This document shows positions 54,891 through 63,060 of a DNA stretch of 64,000 nt, in pieces (positions within the stretch are counted from its first letter, which is position 1; the number at the start of each line of letters is the position of its first letter). Origin of the DNA: Helicobacteraceae bacterium (GTDB lineage Bacteria > Campylobacterota > Campylobacteria > Campylobacterales > Sulfurimonadaceae); contig JALWGC010000013.1 in assembly GCA_027038835.1 (NCBI GenBank), positions 35,621 through 99,620 on the forward strand. The letters run 5' to 3'. Made by a program: the position numbers and the translations under genes. The notes under the pieces were generated by a model, which was not told the DNA's origin, did no database searches, and saw only the letters and a program-made list of their open reading frames with translations.

Positions 54891-56942
54891 TTATTTCGTC
54901 GTCATTTTATGCACACCCCATTTTTTGGACGATGCTATGTCGTTGAGAAAATATTTCGAAACCGAATCGTCAAATTCCTCTACTATCTTTTCAAACAGCC
55001 GCTTCGCTTTCTCCATCTCCCCTTCTATGTAGTACTCCAGCGCTTCGTCGTAAACCACTTTCAATTCTTGGTTACGTACATCATCATGCATAAGCTGATA
55101 AAGCAACACCGGCTCTTCTTTCCCTTTGACCTGTACCGGTTCTATTTTTCTGTACAAAAAATCGCCGCTTAACTTCGCGACCGTAAATTCGGTAATGAGA
55201 ATCTCCACACCGTAGTTTTTCGTCAGCCCTTCCACGCGTGAAGCGAGGTTCACCCCATCGCCGATCACGGTGTAGTTGAAGCGGGTATCGCTTCCCATGT
55301 TTCCAACGACCACTTCCGCGGTGTTGATCCCTATCCCTATGCGGATTTGCGGAAGCCCCTCTTGTTCGAAACGTTCATCGAGCGCTTTTAACCGTTTGCT
55401 CATCAAAAGTGCACATTCGCACGCTTTGTCCGCATGATCTACAACATCGACGGGTGCGTTGAAAAACGCCATGACCGCATCCCCGATATACTTGTCAAGC
55501 ATCCCTTTTTTCTCCAAAACCGCATTGGTCATGGGAGTGAAGTAGCGATTGAGGAGTTTGATAAGCTCTTCTGGCGACATCGACTCGGAGATTGTGGTAA
55601 AACCGCGAATATCGCTAAAGAGGATGCTAAGTTCCTTTTTCTCTCCCCCAAGCGAAAGCGCTTTTGGATTTTTGATGAGCTCTTGCATCAAATCTTCCGA
55701 CAGATAAGAAGAAAACGCATCTCTTAAAAACTTTTCGTCTTTTTGCTGTTTGTAAAAAGCGACCGATTCCAAAAATACCATCGAAAGCAAAAACGACACA
55801 AGCGGATAGAACAAATCAAGATACAGATTGAACTTGACAAAAAGGTAACGAACCACACCGTAAAGCACAAGATAAGCGGCGATATTCACGACGAATCTCT
55901 GCAATACGCTTGAAAGCAACAACAAAACGACAAGCGGAACGAAGGCCATCGAAACTATAAGAGCGTATTCCGCTTTTAGAGGGTGGGTCAGCAACTGATT
56001 TTGCAAAAAGTTCGACACAAACGTGTAGTGAAGCAAAGGTCCGGGGATGTTGCCTATGGGTGTCGGTGCGACATCTCCGGCACCCACTTCGGTAATACCC
56101 ACAATCACTATTTTATCTTTGAAAAAAGTGGGTTGGATTTTTTTCTCATAAACATCCAAAAACGAAACTATTTTATATTGCTCGCGTTTGTAGAAATTGA
56201 GCTTGGTGAACCCTTTGTTATCCACTTCGATGACTCTACCGGCGAGTTTTAGGTGGCTGGCATCCACCCGCTCGATGTCGGAGTCGAAATAAAGCCTAAG
56301 CCCTTGCACGCCAAGGGAAGGATACAGTGTCCCTTGGTAATAAACGGCGACGGGATAGGAGCGAAATAGATGGTCTTGATCGGGTAGCGTCGTAAAACTG
56401 CCGCTTAAACTGCACCCTTGCATAACCGTTGCGATATTCATCTCGGCGTTGGGTGCTGAAATGAAGTTCGGCTCACTGTCGTTTGTCGCGACTTGCGACT
56501 GCAATAAGTCGAGCGAAGAATCGCTTAAAAGCTCCAACTCCTCCTCACCGATGCGCTGTGTAGCGTTTTTACGAAGAAAAAAACCGCAAACACTCCCCTG
56601 CGGCATCGAAAGCGCTTGAGCGAGCGCCTCGTCCGCAGCTTCGTCGGTAGGCTCGGAGAAAATCATATCCATCAACACCACTTTCGCATCTTGCAGCCTT
56701 TCTATCCCTTTGGCGATTATCTTTCTATCCCATGGCCACCTGCCGAAACGATTGACACTCGGTTCGTCAACTGCGACGAAGACGACTTTATCGCTGATTG
56801 GTTTTTTCTGTAACGTGAAATCGACATCGTTAAAACGCAAAGAGAAACTCTCAAACGGATCGACTTTGTAGTAATGCAACGCACCACTTAGAAGCGCGAC
56901 TATCAAAGCGACGGCGATAAAGGGGAGTTTCTCTTTGTTCAT
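54891..56942 (-). CDS. CHASE2 adenylate/guanylate cyclase (class III)
   Basis: A membrane anchor (residues 7-25), a periplasmic CHASE2 sensor (~30-320) and three to four transmembrane helices (~325-395) precede the cyclase domain. Metal-binding aspartates are D444 (LFSDIRGFTT) and D488 (KYIGDAVMAFF). The lysine K484 and the TVIGD segment near 558-562 suggest ATP rather than GTP, and N565 and R569 (VNLASR) are the transition-state residues. The output would be cAMP. It lies between a FecR-like gene and the phosphodiesterase gene with gaps of 18 and 9 bases. Confidence 0.82.
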   Translation of the reverse strand: MNKEKLPFIAVALIVALLSGALHYYKVDPFESFSLRFNDVDFTLQKKPISDKVVFVAVDEPSVNRFGRWPWDRKIIAKGIERLQDAKVVLMDMIFSEPTDEAADEALAQALSMPQGSVCGFFLRKNATQRIGEEELELLSDSSLDLLQSQVATNDSEPNFISAPNAEMNIATVMQGCSLSGSFTTLPDQDHLFRSYPVAVYYQGTLYPSLGVQGLRLYFDSDIERVDASHLKLAGRVIEVDNKGFTKLNFYKREQYKIVSFLDVYEKKIQPTFFKDKIVIVGITEVGAGDVAPTPIGNIPGPLLHYTFVSNFLQNQLLTHPLKAEYALIVSMAFVPLVVLLLLSSVLQRFVVNIAAYLVLYGVVRYLFVKFNLYLDLFYPLVSFLLSMVFLESVAFYKQQKDEKFLRDAFSSYLSEDLMQELIKNPKALSLGGEKKELSILFSDIRGFTTISESMSPEELIKLLNRYFTPMTNAVLEKKGMLDKYIGDAVMAFFNAPVDVVDHADKACECALLMSKRLKALDERFEQEGLPQIRIGIGINTAEVVVGNMGSDTRFNYTVIGDGVNLASRVEGLTKNYGVEILITEFTVAKLSGDFLYRKIEPVQVKGKEEPVLLYQLMHDDVRNQELKVVYDEALEYYIEGEMEKAKRLFEKIVEEFDDSVSKYFLNDIASSKKWGVHKMTTK

Positions 56943-56960
56943 CTACCTAACCAACTTTTT

Positions 56961-57644
56961 TCATTCTTCCAACATTTTCTCGAACTCGTCGAACTCTTTG
57001 TCGGTTTCGATTTTGTTCTCTATCGCTTTTTGCCCATCGAACGTAACGACGTTCCCCGCCTCGAGATCGAACTCTTTTGTCATGGTGACAATGTACTCTT
57101 CTTGACTTTTTTTGTATTTCTCGAACTCTTTTTGCTGTTTTTTCAAGAACGCTTCGTACTGCGAAAGCACTTTTTGCTTGTAATGTTCAAACTCCGCTTT
57201 TACGCTCTCTATGCCGATAAGCCCCTCTTTGAGCGCCACATAAGAGCTGTTTTGCTCAGCCGAAACGATAAACGTCGTCCCTTTGATACCGATAATGGCG
57301 AAATCGGTTTTGATTTTGAGTTTGTTCTTGGCGTCTTTGGAGGTGATTTTATAATACACTTTCCCCTCTTTTTGCGTTACGTCAAGCGCATCGGCGAACA
57401 CGATGACCGACTTTTCTCCAAGTACCACATCGGACCCGTCGCTGAGCTTCAAAACCGCCGAAGCTTTTCTAAAAGTGGAGATGATATCCCCACTTTGGAT
57501 TGTGTAGTCTTTTTTCACTTTCTCTTTTTTTATGGAATCTTTGTGCTTGACTTTGACGATCCCCTCTACTTTTTGTACAATTCCAAGTTCAGAACCAAAT
57601 AATGTCATATGTACGGCTAATAAAAACAACAACAATTTTTTCAT
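56961..57644 (-). CDS. Exported FecR-domain protein
   Basis: A signal peptide (residues 1-17, ending LFGSE) precedes a FecR-like domain (VQKVEGIVKVKHKDSIKK, IQSGDIISTFRKASAVLKLSDGSDVVLGEKS, FAIIGIKGTTFIV). The last ~90 residues are a charged coiled coil (EHYKQKVLSQYEAFLKKQQKEFEKYKKS). FecR proteins of this exported type are often encoded with CHASE2 cyclases and may present the periplasmic signal. First gene of the three-gene unit. Confidence 0.75.
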   Translation of the reverse strand: MKKLLLFLLAVHMTLFGSELGIVQKVEGIVKVKHKDSIKKEKVKKDYTIQSGDIISTFRKASAVLKLSDGSDVVLGEKSVIVFADALDVTQKEGKVYYKITSKDAKNKLKIKTDFAIIGIKGTTFIVSAEQNSSYVALKEGLIGIESVKAEFEHYKQKVLSQYEAFLKKQQKEFEKYKKSQEEYIVTMTKEFDLEAGNVVTFDGQKAIENKIETDKEFDEFEKMLEE

Positions 57645-57676
57645 AATAAAACTCCGTTTTTAGGATGGTTACTACG

Positions 57677-57682
57677 ATTATA
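57677..57682 (-). promoter_or_regulatory. -10 box of the FecR-cyclase-phosphodiesterase operon
   Basis: GATATAAT on the minus strand about 33 bases upstream of the FecR-like ATG. Confidence 0.5.
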
Positions 57683-57717
57683 TCACTAGTAATATTAAAA
57701 AAAATTAAGGAAACAAC

Positions 57718-58446
57718 ATGCTCTGTATCCTATTTTCTCCAAGCGAAGGGAAAAAAACCGGCGGAAACGGTGCAAAACTCGACCTTTTCGGTGGAATCGC
57801 ACCGCGCGAAGAGATACTAAAACGCTACGCCTCGATACTCCAAACCAAAGAGGAAGAAACGATAAAACAACTTTTCGGTTTCAAAAATTTCTCACAATGC
57901 GAGCCTTATATCGTCGATATTTTCTCCTCCAAAACCCTCAAAGCCGTTTCACGCTACGACGGTGTTGCGTACGATTATCTACAATACGAAGAGTTAGATA
58001 CGCACTCACAAGCGTTTTTGGATGAGCGCCTTTTGATTTTTTCCAATCTTTTCGGTCCTATCTTGGCACGCGATAAAATCCCCATATACAAAGTCAAACA
58101 AGGCAATACCGTCGGGGAGATAGCACCTGAGAAGTTCTACAAAGAGCGCTTTGAAAAGATACTCGACGATTTCCTTGCGGAGAAAGAGGTTCTCGATTTG
58201 CGTGCGGGATACTACGAGAAGTTCTATAAACTCTCCAAACCCTACACCACGTTGAAATTTTTAAAAAACGGTAAGACCCTCAGCCACTGGGCAAAAGCGT
58301 ACCGCGGCATCGTCGCCAAAACGGTAGCGCTGCACAAAGTGGACTCTTTGGAGGAGTTCGCCAAAGTGGAAATCCCCTCGTTGGTATGCGAAGAGATAAA
58401 AAAAACGAAAAACAAAACCGAAATCATCTACAAGATAGTCGAGTGA
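57718..58446 (+). CDS. yaaA: Peroxide stress protein YaaA (UPF0246)
   Basis: YaaA limits free iron and DNA damage in peroxide-stressed cells. Family segments: ILFSPSEGKKTG at the start, RYDGVAYDYLQYEEL, LIFSNLFGPILARDKIPIYKV, and YRGIVAKTVALHK. The 242 residues are normal. AAGGAAACA precedes the ATG. Its stop overlaps the mutY start (TGATG). Confidence 0.85.
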   Translation: MLCILFSPSEGKKTGGNGAKLDLFGGIAPREEILKRYASILQTKEEETIKQLFGFKNFSQCEPYIVDIFSSKTLKAVSRYDGVAYDYLQYEELDTHSQAFLDERLLIFSNLFGPILARDKIPIYKVKQGNTVGEIAPEKFYKERFEKILDDFLAEKEVLDLRAGYYEKFYKLSKPYTTLKFLKNGKTLSHWAKAYRGIVAKTVALHKVDSLEEFAKVEIPSLVCEEIKKTKNKTEIIYKIVE

Positions 58447-59369
58447 TGGGGAAAAAACTGCTTACATGGTTCGATGCAAACGGCAGACACGACCTACCGT
58501 GGAGAAAAACGAACGATATGTACAAAGTTTACCTCAGCGAAACGATGTTGCAACAAACACAGGTAAGTCGGGTAATGGAGGAGTACTACCCGAAATTTCT
58601 CTCCCGTTTTCCGACGCTTTTCTTACTTTCTCGAGCACCTTTGGAAGAAGTGCTTTCCCTTTGGAGCGGTCTTGGCTACTACACAAGAGCGAGGAATCTG
58701 CATAAAACCGCACAAATCACCAAAGGGGTGCTTCCCAAAACGAAACAAGAGCTTGTCGAACTTCCCGGTATTGGGGAGTACACCGCAAGCGCTATCTGCT
58801 CTTTTGCGCTCAATCTTCCCGTCGCGGTGGTGGACACCAACATCAAACGCGTGCTCAAACGCTACGGCGCACTTTTAGATGCAAGCGACAAATGTGTTTT
58901 GGAGTATGCGCAGAGTTTTTTGGACACAAATCATCCAAAAGAACACAATCTTGCACTTATGGACTTGGGCGCTATGCTTTGTACCCCAACCAACCCAAAA
59001 TGCGACCTATGCCCCTTGCAAGAAGCGTGTCTTGGAAAAGAGAATCCAACTCTCTATGCCAAAAAACAAAAAAAAGAGTATATCTCTATGGAACTGTTTT
59101 TTGGCATCAACATCCAAAACGGCAAAATCGCCATGACCCACTCTACAAACGGAATGTACGAAAAGATGCTGCTTTTTCCCCAAATCGACCCTATAGAGGA
59201 AAATTTTCTCGGCAGCTACAAACATGCCTACACCAAATACCGCCTCGATGTCAAACTCTACAAAACCGACTTCGTCCCCGATGATGTTGTCTGGGTAGAA
59301 ATAGATGGCTTTTTAGAAGGGCATTTCCCCTCTTTGGTGAAAAAAGGGTTTAGATTTTTTCCAAAATAG
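58446..59369 (+). CDS. mutY: A/G-specific adenine DNA glycosylase
   Basis: MutY removes adenine mispaired with 8-oxoguanine. The catalytic glutamate is E32 in LSETMLQQTQV and the aspartate D130 in VVDTNIKRV, with the helix-hairpin-helix LPGIGEYTASAI at 106-117. The 4Fe-4S cluster cysteines fit C-x6-C-x2-C-x5-C (MLCTPTNPKCDLCPLQEAC). The start is set at MGKKLLTWFD, coupled to yaaA. The C-terminal MutT-like domain is short. The pair with yaaA gives two oxidative damage functions in one transcript. Confidence 0.93.
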   Translation: MGKKLLTWFDANGRHDLPWRKTNDMYKVYLSETMLQQTQVSRVMEEYYPKFLSRFPTLFLLSRAPLEEVLSLWSGLGYYTRARNLHKTAQITKGVLPKTKQELVELPGIGEYTASAICSFALNLPVAVVDTNIKRVLKRYGALLDASDKCVLEYAQSFLDTNHPKEHNLALMDLGAMLCTPTNPKCDLCPLQEACLGKENPTLYAKKQKKEYISMELFFGINIQNGKIAMTHSTNGMYEKMLLFPQIDPIEENFLGSYKHAYTKYRLDVKLYKTDFVPDDVVWVEIDGFLEGHFPSLVKKGFRFFPK

Positions 59370-60168
59370 CATCGAGCCAAGATGTCGGAAGGACTCTTTT
59401 GAAAAACGCCAGCATCCAAGTCGCTTCGGTGTTGTAGTAGCGAGCACGCGGTTTTTTCGCACTTAGCGCATGATGCACGTTGGCTATGACCACTTCGCTA
59501 CTACGCGAAAAAGGATCGGTCGATGAGTTTTTCGCTTCGACAAGCTCTTTTTCGTATTCCACGGCGAAATGGGAGTTTTTGTAATCGACGTTTTTGAAAA
59601 ACATCGCTACGGCGTTTTCTCTGAACTTGCTGTGAACAGGACCGGTGTTTATAGTACTGACGTATATATCGCTATTTGTAAGTTCGAGTCGCAACGTATC
59701 GTCAAGCCCTTCTATGGCGTATTTGCTTGCGTTGTAAGCGCCGCGAAAGCGCAAACTCACCAAACCAAGTACCGAAGAGTGGTTGATGATACGCCCATAC
59801 CCTTGTGTGCGAAAAATCTTCAAAACCTTTCGTGTCACGTCCCACATACCGAAAAAATTGGTCTCGAACTGCTCTTTGAGCGCCTCTTTGGTTATATCCT
59901 CCACCGCACCCGGCTGACCGTAACCGGCATTGTTGAAAACGGCGTAGAGATACGTATGGTTTTTGAGAATCTTTTGCAAAACGTCATCTATTTGCTTGGG
60001 CTGCGTAACATCGAGTTCGTAAGCTTCAAACCCCTCTTTTTGGAGTTTTTCGACATCCGTTTTTTTACGGGCGGTCGCTATGACCTTGTACTCTTTTTGC
60101 AACGCTTTGGCGACATCGAGCCCTATACCGCTACTACAACCCGTTATGAGAACCGTTTTTCGTTTCAT
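59350..60168 (-). CDS. Short-chain dehydrogenase/reductase
   Basis: An NAD(P)-binding Rossmann protein of 272 residues: TGCSSGIG near residue 10, NNAGYGQPG near 80, catalytic serine in INHSSVLG and YNASK (Y, K). The arginine in TARKK after strand two favours NADPH. Substrate unknown. Its 3' end overlaps mutY by 20 bases. The gene upstream appears to be a decayed cyclic-nucleotide-binding protein that reads in another frame into its start. Confidence 0.85.
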   Translation of the reverse strand: MKRKTVLITGCSSGIGLDVAKALQKEYKVIATARKKTDVEKLQKEGFEAYELDVTQPKQIDDVLQKILKNHTYLYAVFNNAGYGQPGAVEDITKEALKEQFETNFFGMWDVTRKVLKIFRTQGYGRIINHSSVLGLVSLRFRGAYNASKYAIEGLDDTLRLELTNSDIYVSTINTGPVHSKFRENAVAMFFKNVDYKNSHFAVEYEKELVEAKNSSTDPFSRSSEVVIANVHHALSAKKPRARYYNTEATWMLAFFKRVLPTSWLDAILEKI

Positions 60169-60350
60169 CGTACCTCTTTTTCGCTACCGCTTCTATCTCT
60201 TTGTAGATATCGGGGCGTTTTTGCATAAGATTGTAAAAATCGTACCGATTCAATTCCAGCAATTTACAACGCTTCGCCGCCACTACCGTAATCGGGCAAA
60301 GAGCTAAAACCGTCGTTCTCGCTTCACTCCGAGCAAAACCACCACAAGCA
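60134..60350 (-). pseudogene. Remnant of a cyclic-nucleotide-binding domain
   Basis: On the minus strand an open frame without a start codon encodes SEARTTVLALCPITVVAAKRCKL-type sequence and then LELNRYDFYNLMQKRP and YKEIEAVAKKR. This is the C-terminal part of a cNMP-binding domain (phosphate-binding arginine, then TVVAA.RCKLLEL.RYDF..L...P). The upstream part of the domain is missing. The frame stops 35 bases inside the SDR gene. It may be the tail of a lost Crp-like protein or cyclic-nucleotide-gated channel. Confidence 0.5.
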
Positions 60351-60405
60351 AAAGATCGAAATTCTTCGAAAAAAAATAGACAAAAATTTGTAACATAATA
60401 GAAAT

Positions 60406-60411
60406 TATACT
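60406..60411 (+). promoter_or_regulatory. -10 box of the SpoU methyltransferase gene
   Basis: TATACT ends at 60411 and the ATG is at 60423, so the leader is about 5 bases; no Shine-Dalgarno is visible. Confidence 0.45.
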
Positions 60412-60422
60412 ATCATTTTGGT

Positions 60423-61193
60423 ATGAAAAAAGGTTCAAACGTGAAAAAAGATTCAAAAGAGTATTTGGAAAAAAAAGCGAAGTTCGAGCGGCTTATCACC
60501 CTCTATGGACGCCAGACCGTAAAAGAGATTCTCCTAGATGAAACGATTCCGGTGGAAAAGTTGCATTTGGCACGCTCCAACAAGCCTGAGGGCAGTATCA
60601 AAAAGATTATGACACTCGCACGTAAACGGGGGATCGAGACGATTTATCATGATAAAACCGCTCTTAGCCGCATCAGCAAAAACGCCAAACAAGACCAAGG
60701 GGTCGCCATAGACATCCTCTCTCCAAGCTACCAAAGTGCCGAGGCTATCGAAAAGCTCTCCACCTATAGGCTTATAGCGCTTGACGGCGTGCAAAACCCC
60801 CAAAACCTCGGGATGATCATACGAAGTTGTGCGGCAGGCAATATCGACGGTATCATTCTCCCAAAAAAAAACTCCGCCAAAATTTCGCCGCTTGTCGCCA
60901 AAGCGAGTGCCGGCACGCTGTTCAAGCTCCCCATCTACTACTGCGAAACGTTATCACCCGTTTTGAAAAAGCTCGAAGCGAAAAAGTATCTTCTCTCCTC
61001 TCACGCCGAAGAATCGATATACGATGCGAAGATTGAGCCAAAAACCGTCTTCGTTTTGGGAAACGAAAGCGAAGGGGTGAGTGAAGCGGTGGAAAAAGTG
61101 TGTGACGCCAAATTGAAAATCCCCTTAAATCGTGGAGTGGAATCGCTCAACGTCGCCGTTACCGCATCTCTGCTGGCTTTTATGCCCCGATAA
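60423..61193 (+). CDS. SpoU-family 23S rRNA 2'-O-methyltransferase (RlmB-like)
   Basis: The 256-residue protein combines an N-terminal substrate-binding domain (LYGRQTVKEIL) with a SpoU knot: LDGVQNPQNLGMIIRSCAAGNIDGII, VFVLGNESEGVSEAVEKVCDAKLKIPLNRGVESLNVAVTASLLAF. These are the three SpoU motifs. RlmB acts on G2251 of 23S rRNA; the exact target here is inferred. A later GTG (residue 7) is an alternative start. cas6 begins 9 bases downstream. Confidence 0.82.
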   Translation: MKKGSNVKKDSKEYLEKKAKFERLITLYGRQTVKEILLDETIPVEKLHLARSNKPEGSIKKIMTLARKRGIETIYHDKTALSRISKNAKQDQGVAIDILSPSYQSAEAIEKLSTYRLIALDGVQNPQNLGMIIRSCAAGNIDGIILPKKNSAKISPLVAKASAGTLFKLPIYYCETLSPVLKKLEAKKYLLSSHAEESIYDAKIEPKTVFVLGNESEGVSEAVEKVCDAKLKIPLNRGVESLNVAVTASLLAFMPR

Positions 61194-61202
61194 AGAGAAA
61201 AT

Positions 61203-61910
61203 ATGCAAATCTTCGAAATCAAACTCACCATCAAACTCAAAAGAGATATCCATCTCAAAGAGTACATCGAATTCGTCTCGAAAAACATCAACTACATCTT
61301 CTACAATTCCATCATCCTACGCGCCATCCATGAGAAAAAAGGGTTCAAGCCCTATGTGGTCGGAAGCATGCACCCCTTTGAGAGCGAACACAAACGCTAC
61401 AAAGGCGGCAATACCTACACCCTCACGCTTCGCACCATCGATGAGACGATAGCACAAGAGATACAAAAAGCCTCCAAAAAAGCCTACAACCTCGACTTCG
61501 ATATAAAAGATGTAAGCTACAAAGAGCTGCGCATCGGACACATAGACAAACTCCACACCATCACCCCCGCCGTCCTCACCCTCACCGACGAGGGGGAAAA
61601 GCCAAGATACTGGACGATAGAAGATGACCTACTGCTGCTCCAAAGACGCATCAAAGACAACTTGGAGAAAAAGTACGAAGAGTTTTTCAAAAAAAGCATC
61701 CTTTCACCTGATGATATGATCAACTTCTTTTCCATCCACAACCAAAAACCGATCGTCTTCAACTACAAAGGGGGCAAAATCTTTGCTAACAAACTCACCA
61801 TAGGATTTAACAGTGACAAAGTAAGCCAAACTTTAGCACGACTTAGTTTTGGTGTCGGGATACTGGAAAAAAACCCGCTTGGGTTTGGGATGGTGGTGCG
61901 GGGGAGGTGA
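61203..61910 (+). CDS. cas6: CRISPR-associated endoribonuclease Cas6
   Basis: Cas6 cuts the repeat in pre-crRNA. The 235-residue protein has two ferredoxin-like halves: an N-terminal MQIFEIKLTIKLKRDI strand, a helix with RAIHEKKGF, and the C-terminal glycine-rich loop GVGILEKNPLGFGMVVRGR, which is the family hallmark (GhGx7GxGM). H43 or H59 could be the catalytic histidine. Its codon use resembles the host core. It starts 9 bases after the rRNA methyltransferase gene. Confidence 0.82.
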   Translation: MQIFEIKLTIKLKRDIHLKEYIEFVSKNINYIFYNSIILRAIHEKKGFKPYVVGSMHPFESEHKRYKGGNTYTLTLRTIDETIAQEIQKASKKAYNLDFDIKDVSYKELRIGHIDKLHTITPAVLTLTDEGEKPRYWTIEDDLLLLQRRIKDNLEKKYEEFFKKSILSPDDMINFFSIHNQKPIVFNYKGGKIFANKLTIGFNSDKVSQTLARLSFGVGILEKNPLGFGMVVRGR

Positions 61911-61956
61911 AAAAGTTCCACGGGTTGAAAAAATTGCATTAAAAAAGGAGCAAGCC

Positions 61957-62421
61957 ATGAAAACATACGACGAGATCATCGAAGCCATACACAAAAGAAA
62001 CGACAATCTGATTTATAATTTCGCAGGAAAACTAAAAAGAGAGGGGCTGAGCGAAAAGACAATCAAGAAACATATGGACAATATATCATTTTTTCTCAAT
62101 GAGTATGTTGCATATCAAGATATAAGCCAAAATGATAATGAAATAACTTTATGCAATGCCGAAGAAGGGATCGAGTTAGTAGATGACTTTTTAGGAAATT
62201 GGTTTATAAGAAAAGCGATGTGGTCTGATGAAGCAAGCATCAAATCAAACATAGCAAGCATAAAAAAGTTTTATAAATTTATGTACAGTTTGAATTTGAT
62301 TTCAGAAATTGATCTAAAATTTTTACAAAAAGATATCAAAGAAAACAAAAATAGTTGGATTGAAACCGTAAATCGGTATAATGATCCCGATGAAGAGTTT
62401 GATTGGGATGAGTGGGATTAG
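61957..62421 (+). CDS. Integrase-like SAM (core-binding) domain protein, unknown role
   Basis: This 154-residue protein has no recognisable cas family. Residues 15-110 (FAGKLKREGLSEKTIKKHMDNISFFLNEYVAYQ, DEASIKSNIASIKKFYKFMYSLNLIS) resemble the helical core-binding domain of tyrosine recombinases, but no catalytic domain follows. The C-terminus is very acidic (DPDEEFDWDEWD). The start at 61957 has AAAAAAGGAG before it; the frame is open for 36 codons upstream, overlapping cas6 in another frame, which is less likely. It sits between cas6 and the cas8-like gene in AT-rich DNA. Confidence 0.55.
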   Translation: MKTYDEIIEAIHKRNDNLIYNFAGKLKREGLSEKTIKKHMDNISFFLNEYVAYQDISQNDNEITLCNAEEGIELVDDFLGNWFIRKAMWSDEASIKSNIASIKKFYKFMYSLNLISEIDLKFLQKDIKENKNSWIETVNRYNDPDEEFDWDEWD

Positions 62422-62434
62422 AATAAGAATTTAG

Positions 62435-62440
62435 TATAAT
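62435..62440 (+). promoter_or_regulatory. -10 box upstream of the cas8-like gene
   Basis: TTTAGTATAAT ends at 62440, 23 bases before the ATG at 62464; a GGGGTAAAGA ribosome binding site lies between. The cas8 gene therefore may have its own promoter apart from cas6. Confidence 0.5.
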
Positions 62441-62463
62441 TTGAATACATTATGGGGTAAAGA

Positions 62464-63060
62464 ATGAGTAGAAAGGTGGTTTTAGATTTTTCAAAGTCTG
62501 TTGGCGATCCTATGGTGGAGATTGGGCGACTTGGATTGATAAAGTTTTGCAAGAAAGATAAGTTTGGTAGTTTAGAAGAGTTAAAAGAAGAAGTTGCAAA
62601 ACTTTTTAATATTTATACTTTTAAAACAAGTGGACGAATTGGTCAAGTATTTTCTTCTAATTCAAAATTTACCCATAACACAACAGGTAAAAATTTAAAT
62701 GAAAGATTAAGACAGGCTTTAGAGTTATATGATGAATTGTTGCAAGAGTCTTATAGTGGATATTGTCTTGCTTGTGGTAAAAAAGATAATTTATGTAGTG
62801 TGAGCAAAACTATTTTTCCTTTAACTACGGGCAATAGTAATACAAATTTTACTTCAAATTTCTCAAATAAATTTCTAATGTGCAAGAAATGTATGACTTC
62901 ACTCTTTTTTGCACCAATCAATATGCAAAAAACAGCAGGTCGTATGGGATTTATGATTAGCAATAATGAAGAGATAAATAAGTTTTGGAGTGAAAAAAAT
63001 ATTGAGGAGTTTAATGCTAATATTATAAAAAAATGGACTCTCTTGTGGATTCTAAAATAA
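62464..63060 (+). CDS. Cas8b/Cst1-like CRISPR protein, N-terminal part (frame broken)
   Basis: A 198-residue frame with the two cysteine pairs typical of the Cst1/CXXC-CXXC Cas8 group: C101/C104 (GYCLACGKKD) and C140/C143 (LMCKKCMT), and an SNFSNKF.. FFAPINMQKTAGR segment between and after. The large subunit recognises target DNA in type I-B complexes. The last residues after the A7 run at 63027-63033 (WTLLWILK) are out of frame with the rest of the protein. Reading one base back at that site joins it to the next frame as KK-MDSLVDSK and gives about 482 residues. Confidence 0.6.
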   Translation: MSRKVVLDFSKSVGDPMVEIGRLGLIKFCKKDKFGSLEELKEEVAKLFNIYTFKTSGRIGQVFSSNSKFTHNTTGKNLNERLRQALELYDELLQESYSGYCLACGKKDNLCSVSKTIFPLTTGNSNTNFTSNFSNKFLMCKKCMTSLFFAPINMQKTAGRMGFMISNNEEINKFWSEKNIEEFNANIIKKWTLLWILK

